5,270 bases of DNA, taken from positions 1 through 5,270 of the forward strand of contig JAOAAI010000183.1 of the NCBI GenBank assembly GCA_026418955.1, in the 5' to 3' direction. This stretch comes from Candidatus Goldiibacteriota bacterium. Its GTDB lineage: Bacteria > Oederibacteriota > PGYV01 > DSYL01. The translations under genes and the position numbers were made by a program. Of the stretch, positions 1 to 5,270 are shown in pieces (the stretch's first letter is position 1; each line of letters opens with the position of its first letter). The notes under the pieces were generated by a model. That model was not told where the DNA came from, made no database searches, and saw nothing but the letters and a program-made list of their open reading frames with translations.

Positions 1-195
1 GCATATCAGTTTACTTTTGATATAAAAAAATTCTTTTTTATCTCATCTCTTTCAGGAATTTTAGGCTCTACAGGAGGTGTTATCCTATCTTTTATTTTTA
101 ATTTACCTGTGAGTGCAACAGTTGTGATTTTTATGTCTTTGTTATTTTTTATATCCGCTTTATTTTCTCCGAAAAGGATTAGATATGGAGAATGA
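1..195 (+). CDS. Metal-ion ABC transporter permease, ABC-3 family (ZnuB/MntB-like), C-terminal fragment
   Basis: The frame is open from the first base and ends at TGA 193-195, giving the last 64 residues; the start lies outside the window. What is visible is a glycine-rich hydrophobic segment (SGILGSTGG, residues 18-26 of the fragment), a short loop with LPVSAT (35-40), a second hydrophobic helix (about 41-55) and the terminal motif LFSPKR (54-59). This arrangement, two last helices joined by a 'LP-x-G/S-A-T' loop and closed by 'FSP-(K/R)', is typical of the C-terminus of ABC-3 permeases that import zinc, manganese or iron with an ATPase and a solute-binding protein. Those partners would be expected to the left of the window. 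The metal cannot be told from this fragment. The 3' end overlaps the methyltransferase gene by 11 bases, which suggests translational coupling. Another polytopic membrane protein is possible but less likely. Confidence 0.72.
   Translation, partial: AYQFTFDIKKFFFISSLSGILGSTGGVILSFIFNLPVSATVVIFMSLLFFISALFSPKRIRYGE
174..178 (+). promoter_or_regulatory. Ribosome binding site of the methyltransferase gene, inside the permease gene
   Basis: AAGGA lies 6 bases before the ATG at 185 and is entirely within the 3' end of the upstream permease reading frame. It supports ATG 185 as the start and therefore the 11-base gene overlap. Confidence 0.65.
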
Positions 196-793
196 AAATA
201 AAAAAATATTTAACAGTATTGCCGTTAGTTATAATAATCCTTGGGTTAATAATAAAACAGAAAGAAAACGTATTGAGAAGATAGTAAGTTATTTTGGATT
301 AAAAAAAGGCATGACTATTATGGAGCCTGGCTGTGGAAAAGGTGATTTTACACCTTTTATTCTTAAGAAAATTGGTAAAGAAGGGTTTATTTATCTTGTT
401 GATATTTCAGATGAAATGTTAAAATATGCAAGAAAAAAAGTGGGAAAATATAAAAATATAAAATTTATAAATTCATGTGCTTCTGAAATACCGATAAAAG
501 AAAAAAGTGTAGATGCAGTTATTGCGTTTAATTCATTTCCACATTTTTATCCCAAGCAAAGATTTGTAAAGGAATTTTACAGAGTATTAAAAGAGCAAGG
601 ATTTTTAATTATTGCGCATGATATACCAGAAAGAAAAGTAAACAATATACATAAAAAGGCAAATTTTAATATGAAAAAAAACTCCTTGCCATCTAGAAAA
701 GAAATGTTTAAAATATTAAAGAAAAATGGATTTGTAGTTGAAAAATATATAAATAAGGGTTATTATTTTTTAAAGGCGGTAAAGTCCAATTAA
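185..793 (+). CDS. Class I SAM-dependent methyltransferase (Methyltransf_11/UbiE-like), substrate unknown
   Basis: The 202-residue protein should be a cytoplasmic enzyme that transfers a methyl group from S-adenosylmethionine. The Rossmann-type SAM site is clear. Motif I is EPGCGKGDF (residues 47-55), with the glycines at 49, 51 and 53. The acidic residue closing strand 2 is D73 in YLVDIS, expected to bind the ribose hydroxyls. Motif post-I/IV follows in SVDAVIAFNSFPHF (108-121). The family-typical E-x-x-RVLK-x-x-G-F-L-I-I segment is at about 130-143. The remaining 60 residues are lysine-rich and end in a helix-strand pair (about 171-198), the usual end of the fold. No extra substrate domain is present, so the substrate (small molecule, lipid or quinone, or protein) cannot be assigned. 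The start at ATG 185 is supported by an AAGGA site 6 bases upstream. The gene overlaps the metal transporter permease, so a role tied to metal handling is possible but not shown. Confidence 0.88.
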   Translation: MENENKKIFNSIAVSYNNPWVNNKTERKRIEKIVSYFGLKKGMTIMEPGCGKGDFTPFILKKIGKEGFIYLVDISDEMLKYARKKVGKYKNIKFINSCASEIPIKEKSVDAVIAFNSFPHFYPKQRFVKEFYRVLKEQGFLIIAHDIPERKVNNIHKKANFNMKKNSLPSRKEMFKILKKNGFVVEKYINKGYYFLKAVKSN

Positions 794-822
794 TTGTTTG
801 ATAAACAGCAAAAATCAATCAA

Positions 823-827
823 AAGGA
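823..827 (+). promoter_or_regulatory. Ribosome binding site that decides the start of the small membrane protein
   Basis: AAGGA is 5 bases before ATG 833. The frame is open further upstream to a TTG at 794, directly after the methyltransferase stop. That longer start would put a lysine-rich 13-residue tail before the signal peptide and has no good ribosome binding site of its own. ATG 833 is therefore preferred. Confidence 0.65.
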
Positions 828-832
828 TTTTT

Positions 833-1207
833 ATGAGATTCAATATTTTTGTTTTATTTATTTTATTTTTTTCTTTTGTATTTTGTTATGCAGAAGAAAA
901 GAAAATAAGGGTGATAGTGGAAGGAGAGGAAGATACAAATACCACAACTTCCAAAGAAATAACCCCAACAACACAAAAGGATGTTTATATATTAAAAACA
1001 CAAAAGCAAATAGATGATGATATTAGGAAATTAAAAGAAATTGCAGAAAATCCAAAGATGGAAGGAGAAATAATAGATGCTATAATAAGCAAAATAATAG
1101 ACCTTGAGACATACCAGCAGAAACAGATGAAATTAATTATAACTTTATTTGTGATTACTTTATTAATGTCCATTTTTATTATTATAATCATGATTAAAAA
1201 AAAATGA
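833..1207 (+). CDS. Unrecognised small envelope protein with signal peptide and C-terminal membrane anchor
   Basis: I do not recognise a family for this 124-residue protein. Residues 1-20 form a signal peptide with a single Arg near the start, a long Phe/Leu/Ile core and a plausible signal peptidase I site after CYA (18-20). The mature part starts with a basic/acidic stretch (EEKKIRVIVEGEED, 21-34) and a Thr/Ser-rich linker (35-48). A charged segment rich in Lys, Asp, Glu and Ile follows (about 55-100) that should be helical and may form a short coiled coil. Residues 101-121 are a strongly hydrophobic membrane helix ending in IKKK. The positive-inside rule predicts a periplasmic domain of about 80 residues with a tiny cytoplasmic tail. 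Cys18 is not a convincing lipobox (FVFC). The gene sits 39 bases after the methyltransferase in the same orientation and is probably the last gene of that unit. ATG 833 was chosen over TTG 794 because of the ribosome binding site and the signal peptide. Confidence 0.72.
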   Translation: MRFNIFVLFILFFSFVFCYAEEKKIRVIVEGEEDTNTTTSKEITPTTQKDVYILKTQKQIDDDIRKLKEIAENPKMEGEIIDAIISKIIDLETYQQKQMKLIITLFVITLLMSIFIIIIMIKKK

Positions 1208-1250
1208 AATAGTATTTATAATTTTTAATTATATTTAAACCATATTAGAA

Positions 1251-1268
1251 AAAATTTTACAAAATTTT
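1251..1268. repeat. Two phased A4T4 tracts (possible intrinsic DNA bend)
   Basis: AAAATTTT occurs at 1251-1258 and again at 1261-1268, exactly 10 bases apart, so the tracts fall on the same helical face. A4T4 elements repeated at helical period are known to curve DNA. They lie about 30 bases upstream of the predicted -35 box and could act as an UP-like or bending element. In such AT-rich DNA the pattern may also be chance. Confidence 0.35.
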
Positions 1269-1296
1269 GATTAGTATTAAAATAAAAATAAAATTA

Positions 1297-1325
1297 TTGT
1301 ATTTATTTTTAAAATTGTTTATAAT
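1297..1325 (+). promoter_or_regulatory. Predicted sigma-70 type promoter of the right-hand operon
   Basis: A -35 box TTGTAT (1297-1302; the first three bases match the consensus) is separated by 17 bases from a perfect -10 box TATAAT (1320-1325). Transcription would begin near 1332, leaving a leader of about 30 bases before ATG 1362. The site lies in the only sizeable gene-free stretch, exactly between the two gene blocks. The spacer is nearly all A/T, so a consensus-like -10 box is easier to find by chance; the correct spacing and position raise the confidence. Confidence 0.5.
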
Positions 1326-1342
1326 TTTAAACAATCTTTTTT
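1314..1342 (+). terminator. Inverted repeat plus T-run: weak terminator or operator over the -10 box
   Basis: ATTGTTTA (1314-1321) is the exact reverse complement of TAAACAAT (1328-1335), with a 6-base loop. It is followed, after one C, by six T (1337-1342). In a transcript reading through from the left block this would form an 8-bp hairpin followed by a U-run, the layout of an intrinsic terminator. The stem has only one G-C pair and would be weak. The palindrome also spans the predicted -10 box, so a repressor operator for the downstream operon is an equally good reading. Confidence 0.4.
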
Positions 1343-1361
1343 ATTAAAATAAGAGGTACAC

Positions 1362-2678
1362 ATGTCAAATTATAATCAATATTTTTTAAAAATGGCAGAT
1401 GGAACATTAAAACAAATAAATCCTTTCACAGGGACCGAAGTATGGACTGTTCCAGGTAGGGCAAGCAAACCAATAACAAATAGTGTTCCTGCAACTGCTA
1501 AGAAAATAGAAAAAAAGAAAAAAGAAGATTATTGCAATTTTTGTGAAGCGAATTATTTAAATACACCACCGGAAAAAGAACGACTTGTAAAAATAGGCAA
1601 AAAGTATATTTCTCTTTATAATCAATTCCCACATAATTTAAATAAAACCAAACCAATCTTTAGGAGGATACCAAATCTTTTTGAAATAGTTACCATGGAT
1701 TACTGGAAAAAAAATTTTGATTACAAAATTCCTGATGATATTTTAAAAATAAAAAATGAATATCTTGCTGATAAAAAAGGTAGGGAACATGTTTTTCATA
1801 TTATTGATATGAAATTAAAATTATTAGGTATTGAACCTTCATCTATTAATGAGGAGAAGAAGATAGAAATGGCAGATGCTTTTTTTGCAGGTGGACATGA
1901 ATTGATTGTAGCTAATAGACATTTTATAAAGGATGCAGAATACGATACCCAACTTTATTCTTCTGGTGAGATGACGCCGGAAGACCATTTTCAATATATA
2001 AAATTTACCATTAAAGGCATGCAAAGTATTTACAAAAATAATAAATATGTTAGATATATATCTGTTTTTCAGAACTGGTTAAAGCCAGCAGGAGCTTCTT
2101 TTGATCATTTGCATAAACAACTTGTTGCAATTGATGAATGGGGTGTATCCATAGAAAGAGAAATGGCACTATTACGTAAAAATCCAAACATTTATAATGA
2201 AATGGGGCCCAATCTTGCCATATATTTTAATCTTATAATAGCTGAAAATGATTATGCAATTGCTTTTTCAGATATTGGTCATAGATTCCCCACTGTGAGT
2301 ATTTTTTCTAAATCAGAAAAAATTTATCCTTATGAGTTTTCAGATGATGAACTCAAAGGTTTTTCTGATATGGTGCATAGTATTCATGCGGCGCTTACTT
2401 CTCAAATTGCAACAAATGAGGAATGGTATTATACTCCATTGGATTCAATAGATATTATGCCTTGGCATATTTTAATAAAGTTGAGAATTAATATTCCCGC
2501 TGGTTTTGAAGGTGGAACAAAAATATACATAAATCCTATGTCACCTTATGATTTACGTGATAAGGTGATAACAAGATTGAAAGAATTAAATCAGCAGAAA
2601 AAAATTGCAAAAATCAAAATAGGTGAAGAGTGCTGCACAAAGCAAAACCCATTACGTTATTATATGAGACAGAGGTGA
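1362..2678 (+). CDS. GalT-related HIT-superfamily protein, probable DUF4921 family
   Basis: The 438-residue cytoplasmic protein resembles galactose-1-phosphate uridylyltransferases, which move a nucleoside monophosphate between a sugar phosphate and a nucleotide sugar through a histidine intermediate. Supporting features are a Cys pair C58-x-x-C61 that would bind zinc, a GalT-like N-Q-F-P segment (88-91), GGHELIV (177-183) with H187 a likely further zinc ligand, and HLHKQ (249-253). HLHKQ aligns with the GalT H-P-H-G-Q active site, making H251 the likely nucleophile and H249 a metal ligand. A C-terminal PWHILIK (367-373) matches the region where GalT has further histidines. The N-terminal ADGTLKQINPFTGTEVW (12-28) and the total length, about 90 residues above E. 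coli GalT, fit the DUF4921 branch as I remember it. The substrate is unknown. No other Leloir-pathway gene is visible nearby. The start has AGAGG (1352-1356) 5 bases upstream. It heads a tight operon with two lipoprotein genes. Confidence 0.78.
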   Translation: MSNYNQYFLKMADGTLKQINPFTGTEVWTVPGRASKPITNSVPATAKKIEKKKKEDYCNFCEANYLNTPPEKERLVKIGKKYISLYNQFPHNLNKTKPIFRRIPNLFEIVTMDYWKKNFDYKIPDDILKIKNEYLADKKGREHVFHIIDMKLKLLGIEPSSINEEKKIEMADAFFAGGHELIVANRHFIKDAEYDTQLYSSGEMTPEDHFQYIKFTIKGMQSIYKNNKYVRYISVFQNWLKPAGASFDHLHKQLVAIDEWGVSIEREMALLRKNPNIYNEMGPNLAIYFNLIIAENDYAIAFSDIGHRFPTVSIFSKSEKIYPYEFSDDELKGFSDMVHSIHAALTSQIATNEEWYYTPLDSIDIMPWHILIKLRINIPAGFEGGTKIYINPMSPYDLRDKVITRLKELNQQKKIAKIKIGEECCTKQNPLRYYMRQR

Positions 2679-2682
2679 AAAA

Positions 2683-3618
2683 ATGAGAATTATTAAATCT
2701 TTAATTGTTTTTTTATTTTTCTGCACATTTATTAGCTGTGAAACCACATCAACTGTTATAAAAGAAGATGTGCCATTCAAAGAAGTTAGTGAAAAGGAAA
2801 CAGCAACATCTGATAAATTACAAGAAGAAATTTCTGAACAAACAGAAGATGTAATTAGATTTCCTACAGCAAAACTTGAAAAAGATATTGTTGCTATTAT
2901 TGGAAAATATATTTTGACAAAAGAAAAATACAGAATTATAAAAGAATATATGCAGGAGAAATATGATGTCAAGCTTGATCCCGACCAGGAAACAGAATTT
3001 CTTGAATATTTAATCAATAGAAAATTAATGGCTCTAGAAGCAAGGGAAAAGGGCTATGCAGAGAGAAATGATGTAAAAGTAAAATATGAATGGGATTTTG
3101 ATGATATAATTTCTCATGATTTTTATAAAGAAAATATTGAAAAAAAATCAAAGGTATCAACGGCAGAGGCAAGAGATTATTATAATAAAAATAAAAGTGA
3201 TTTTGTAGAAATAAAGGCTCAACATATTTTGATTAAAAACAAAGATTTGGCAAGAAATGTTTATAAAAAGATCATGGGTGGAGAAAATTTTGACGATATG
3301 GCAAAAAAATATTCTGAAGATGAAGTGACAAAATCAGCAGGTGGAAATCTTGGTTATTTCACAAAAGGGGTCATGGTCAAAGAATTTGAAGATGTTGCTT
3401 TTTCTCTTGGAAAAGACCAGGTATCTGAACCTGTAAAGACAATATATGGATATCATATCATAAAAGTTTTAGATAGACGTCAGATATCTTTTGAAGAATC
3501 AAAAGATAAAATAATAAATATGGTTCAGAATAAAAAGTTAAAAAATAATTTTGAATCAATGTTAAAGCAGTTAAAATCAAAATATAAAGTGGTTGTGAAT
3601 GAAGAATATAAAAAATAG
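2683..3618 (+). CDS. SurA/PrsA-like parvulin peptidyl-prolyl isomerase, probable lipoprotein
   Basis: The 311-residue protein is a predicted extracytoplasmic foldase that isomerises prolyl bonds and assists envelope or outer-membrane protein folding. A hydrophobic signal (1-18) ends in FISC, with Cys19 as the probable lipidated residue; Phe at -3 makes the lipobox slightly atypical. A Glu/Thr/Ser-rich tether follows (20-58). Residues 65-160 match the SurA N-terminal chaperone region (DIVAIIGKYILTKEKY, the LINRKLMALEAREKG helix). Residues 176-264 are a single rotamase domain with AQHILIK (179-185), FDDMAKKYSED (203-213), GGNLGYF (220-226), FEDVAFSL (235-242), VSEPVKTIYGYHIIKV (247-262); H181 and H258 are the conserved domain histidines. 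A charged C-terminal helix (270-300) completes the chaperone module. E. coli SurA has two rotamase domains and no lipid anchor, so this is closer in plan to PrsA/PpiD-type foldases. The gene starts 4 bases after the GalT-like gene, with AGAGGTG (2671-2677) overlapping that gene's stop. Confidence 0.9.
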   Translation: MRIIKSLIVFLFFCTFISCETTSTVIKEDVPFKEVSEKETATSDKLQEEISEQTEDVIRFPTAKLEKDIVAIIGKYILTKEKYRIIKEYMQEKYDVKLDPDQETEFLEYLINRKLMALEAREKGYAERNDVKVKYEWDFDDIISHDFYKENIEKKSKVSTAEARDYYNKNKSDFVEIKAQHILIKNKDLARNVYKKIMGGENFDDMAKKYSEDEVTKSAGGNLGYFTKGVMVKEFEDVAFSLGKDQVSEPVKTIYGYHIIKVLDRRQISFEESKDKIINMVQNKKLKNNFESMLKQLKSKYKVVVNEEYKK

Positions 3619-3624
3619 AGGGAG
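3618..3624 (+). promoter_or_regulatory. Ribosome binding site of the large lipoprotein gene
   Basis: GAGGGAG begins in the last base of the preceding stop codon and lies 3 bases before ATG 3628. An in-frame TTG (3625-3627) is immediately upstream but too close to the site to be preferred. ATG 3628 gives a clean lipoprotein signal. Confidence 0.65.
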
Positions 3625-3627
3625 TTG

Positions 3628-5270
3628 ATGTATTTTAAAAAGGTTCTTATTTTAATAATTTTATTATTTATTTATTTTTTATTTTCATGTGCTCCAAAAC
3701 CAACTGTTAGAACTTTAGATAGTGCCATTCTTGATAAATCAATATCAGTATCGGAAGATGAAGTATCTTATTTTAAAGAACTTTTAAAAACCAGCATAAG
3801 CACAGAAGAAAAAGCAAAAGCCAATTTCTGGATAGGTCAGTATTATTATAATAAAAAAGATTATGTCCAAGCATTAAAATATTTTGATTATAATGAAAAA
3901 TATTATCCAGATATTAATTGGAGTTTTTTATCAGTATTTAGAAGTGTTGATGTATATATGGATAAAAATGAATATGAAAATGTTTTTAGTAAATTTGTTT
4001 TTTTGATTGAAAAAAGACATCAATTCATGCAATTCAAATCAAATGTGATGACGAAACTTGAAACATCTGTAAAATCAATACCAGAGGAAAAACTTATATT
4101 AATTTTTGATAAACATATTCATAAAATTATAGATGAATATATTCTTTATTTTTTATGTAGAAAATATTATCAGGAAAATGATTTTGATAAATTTTATAGA
4201 TATGCTAATATTTTTATTCTAGAACACAGGGACAGTGATTTTTATGATGAGATATTGAATAAATTTAAAGAATCTATCAAATATAAACCGGTTGCTAAAA
4301 ATAAAATCGGAGTCATATTACCTTTGTCGGGAAAAGCAATAGATATAGGCAATATGGTTAAAAATGGTATAGAACTTGCCTTGGAAGAATACAATGCAAA
4401 TAAAAAAGCAGAAGAAGCATTGAGTTTTATATATATAGATGAAGAATCAAAAGATCTTGAAAAGAAAATTTATAAAGCAATAGAGGATGACAATGTGATT
4501 GCTTTTGTTGGTCCTGTATTCAGTAAAACTGTGAAACAGTTATTACCCATAATGGAAAGATATAATATAGTTATGTTTTCTCCTACGGCGGCACAACCAG
4601 ATCTTGTAAAAGAATATGGTTCTTTTTTCAGAAACAGTGGCTCAGCTCATGGTCAGGCATATGCAATTGCAAAATATATAAAACAATTTACAAATTATAA
4701 AAACATCTGTACGCTTTATTCTGATGACAGTTATGGAAAAAATTTAAATGAAGCATTTGTAAAAAAAGCAAATCTTTTAGGCCTTAATATTATAAAACAG
4801 ATAGAATTCAAACCCGATAAAAATGATTTTAGAGAAGAAATTGTCAAATTAGGCGGTATAGATACTCTTATTATAAAAGATAGAAGAGCAAAGGAAAATA
4901 TAGATTTGATAAATAAAATAAACGATGCAGGCAAAAGAATACAAGAGAATATAATAAATTATTTTAAACTTTATTATGGAGAAAAAGAATTACAGTTACC
5001 TGAAAAAGGAAAAAAATATGAAGGTCCAAGAGTAGTTGTAACACTTTTACATTTTTCTCCACAAGGAGCAAATATCAAAAAGTATGAAATTGATAATGAA
5101 ATGACCAATAGATTAAGTTATGCTATTGCAAAGGATGAAAGAATAAAAGTGATAAAGCAAGCTGATTCAGATGCAAAATTGAATGAAATTGGTGTTGAAC
5201 CTGAATATTTAACTAGAGAAACAGCATTACATGTTGCATCATTATTACAATCCGATGTTGTTATATGGGC
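3628..5270 (+). CDS. Large lipoprotein: TPR-like region, LpoA-like periplasmic-binding fold and start of a CsgG/LpoB-like domain (3' partial)
   Basis: The frame is open from ATG 3628 to the window edge (547 residues seen, no stop). Residues 1-21 are a lipoprotein signal with lipobox LFSC and lipidated Cys21. Residues 63-94 match a TPR repeat in spacing (G70, Y73, A82, F86, P94), followed by a helical region to about 220. A type I periplasmic-binding fold starts at KIGVILPLSG (226-235), with GNMVKNGIELALEEYN, a loop at FVGPVFS (293-299), SPTA (318-321) and the second-lobe start at CTLYSDDSYGK (361-371). This order, lipid anchor then TPR then binding fold, is that of LpoA, which activates penicillin-binding protein 1A. 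The fold seems to stop early at about 418, and after a charged linker a new domain begins at GPRVVVTLLHFSPQG (466-480). It ends, as far as seen, in ALHVASLLQSDVVIW (533-547), the pattern of CsgG/FlgO/TolB-N/LpoB-like domains. Function as a peptidoglycan-synthase regulator is inference. It follows the SurA-like gene by 9 bases. Confidence 0.8.
   Translation, partial: MYFKKVLILIILLFIYFLFSCAPKPTVRTLDSAILDKSISVSEDEVSYFKELLKTSISTEEKAKANFWIGQYYYNKKDYVQALKYFDYNEKYYPDINWSFLSVFRSVDVYMDKNEYENVFSKFVFLIEKRHQFMQFKSNVMTKLETSVKSIPEEKLILIFDKHIHKIIDEYILYFLCRKYYQENDFDKFYRYANIFILEHRDSDFYDEILNKFKESIKYKPVAKNKIGVILPLSGKAIDIGNMVKNGIELALEEYNANKKAEEALSFIYIDEESKDLEKKIYKAIEDDNVIAFVGPVFSKTVKQLLPIMERYNIVMFSPTAAQPDLVKEYGSFFRNSGSAHGQAYAIAKYIKQFTNYKNICTLYSDDSYGKNLNEAFVKKANLLGLNIIKQIEFKPDKNDFREEIVKLGGIDTLIIKDRRAKENIDLINKINDAGKRIQENIINYFKLYYGEKELQLPEKGKKYEGPRVVVTLLHFSPQGANIKKYEIDNEMTNRLSYAIAKDERIKVIKQADSDAKLNEIGVEPEYLTRETALHVASLLQSDVVIW

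Noticed and set aside
794..832. Longer version of the small membrane protein starting at TTG 794
   Set aside because: It begins right after the preceding stop without a suitable ribosome binding site and would add a charged tail before the signal peptide. ATG 833 has AAGGA 5 bases upstream.
833..892. Possible lipoprotein signal at Cys18 of the small membrane protein
   Set aside because: The residues before the Cys (FVF) do not fit a lipobox, while CYA just after gives an acceptable signal peptidase I site.
985..1191. Minus-strand open frame of 68 codons
   Set aside because: It is antisense to the small membrane protein gene. Its Ile/Phe-rich product is what the complement of AT-rich coding DNA yields, and no ribosome binding site or family is apparent.
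1185..1196. Perfect 12-bp palindrome TAATCATGATTA
   Set aside because: It falls in the codons of the membrane helix of the small protein, has no T-run directly after it, and a short AT-rich palindrome is expected by chance here.
1208..1296. Searched for a small RNA, tRNA, riboswitch or CRISPR-like repeat in the A/T-only part of the spacer
   Set aside because: No G/C-containing stem, cloverleaf or regularly spaced repeat is visible; only the phased A4T4 tracts stand out.
1839..2024. Minus-strand open frame of 61 codons
   Set aside because: It lies wholly inside the GalT-like gene, whose conserved motifs show that the + strand is coding.
2652..3017. Minus-strand open frame of 121 codons, Ser/Phe/Ile-rich
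   Set aside because: It covers the junction of two well-supported + strand genes and is antisense to the SurA N-terminal region. The composition is typical of a reverse-complement shadow.
4731..4934. Minus-strand open frame of 67 codons
   Set aside because: It is antisense to the second lobe of the periplasmic-binding fold in the large lipoprotein; no independent support.

Overview
The window is a gene-dense, very AT-rich stretch (GC by eye in the mid-to-upper 20s percent) with every supported gene on the + strand. It suggests an AT-rich diderm bacterium. Two consecutive genes encode lipoproteins of kinds that act in the periplasm or on an outer membrane: a SurA/parvulin-type foldase and a protein resembling the LpoA/LpoB activators of peptidoglycan synthases. 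TGA is used as a stop by at least three genes and TGG encodes Trp, so the standard bacterial code applies. The sequence alone does not fix a phylum. AT-rich spirochaetes or other anaerobic diderm lineages would fit, but this is inference.

Left block (1-1207). The window opens inside the C-terminal end of an ABC-3 type (ZnuB/MntB-like) metal-ion transporter permease. Its last codons overlap the start of a 202-residue class I SAM-dependent methyltransferase by 11 bases. After 39 bases comes a 124-residue orphan protein with a signal peptide, a short polar periplasmic region and one C-terminal membrane helix. These three genes look like one transcription unit.

Spacer (1208-1361). A 154-base, almost pure A/T gap separates the two blocks. 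It carries two A4T4 tracts spaced by one helical turn, a well-spaced promoter with a consensus TATAAT box, and an 8-bp inverted repeat that spans the -10 box and is followed by a T-run.

Right block (1362-5270). Three genes follow with gaps of only 4 and 9 bases, so they are probably co-transcribed from the spacer promoter. The first is a 438-residue HIT-superfamily protein related to galactose-1-phosphate uridylyltransferase, most likely the DUF4921 branch. The second is a 311-residue SurA-like parvulin peptidyl-prolyl isomerase with a lipoprotein signal. The third is a large lipoprotein, open from 3628 to the window edge. It combines a TPR-like region, a shortened type I periplasmic-binding fold as in LpoA, and the start of a CsgG/FlgO/LpoB-like domain. 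This last gene is the most interesting object here: it appears to place LpoA-like and LpoB-like modules in one polypeptide. The pairing of a foldase with an Lpo-like lipoprotein points to envelope assembly. The role of the nucleotidyltransferase-like enzyme in that operon is open.
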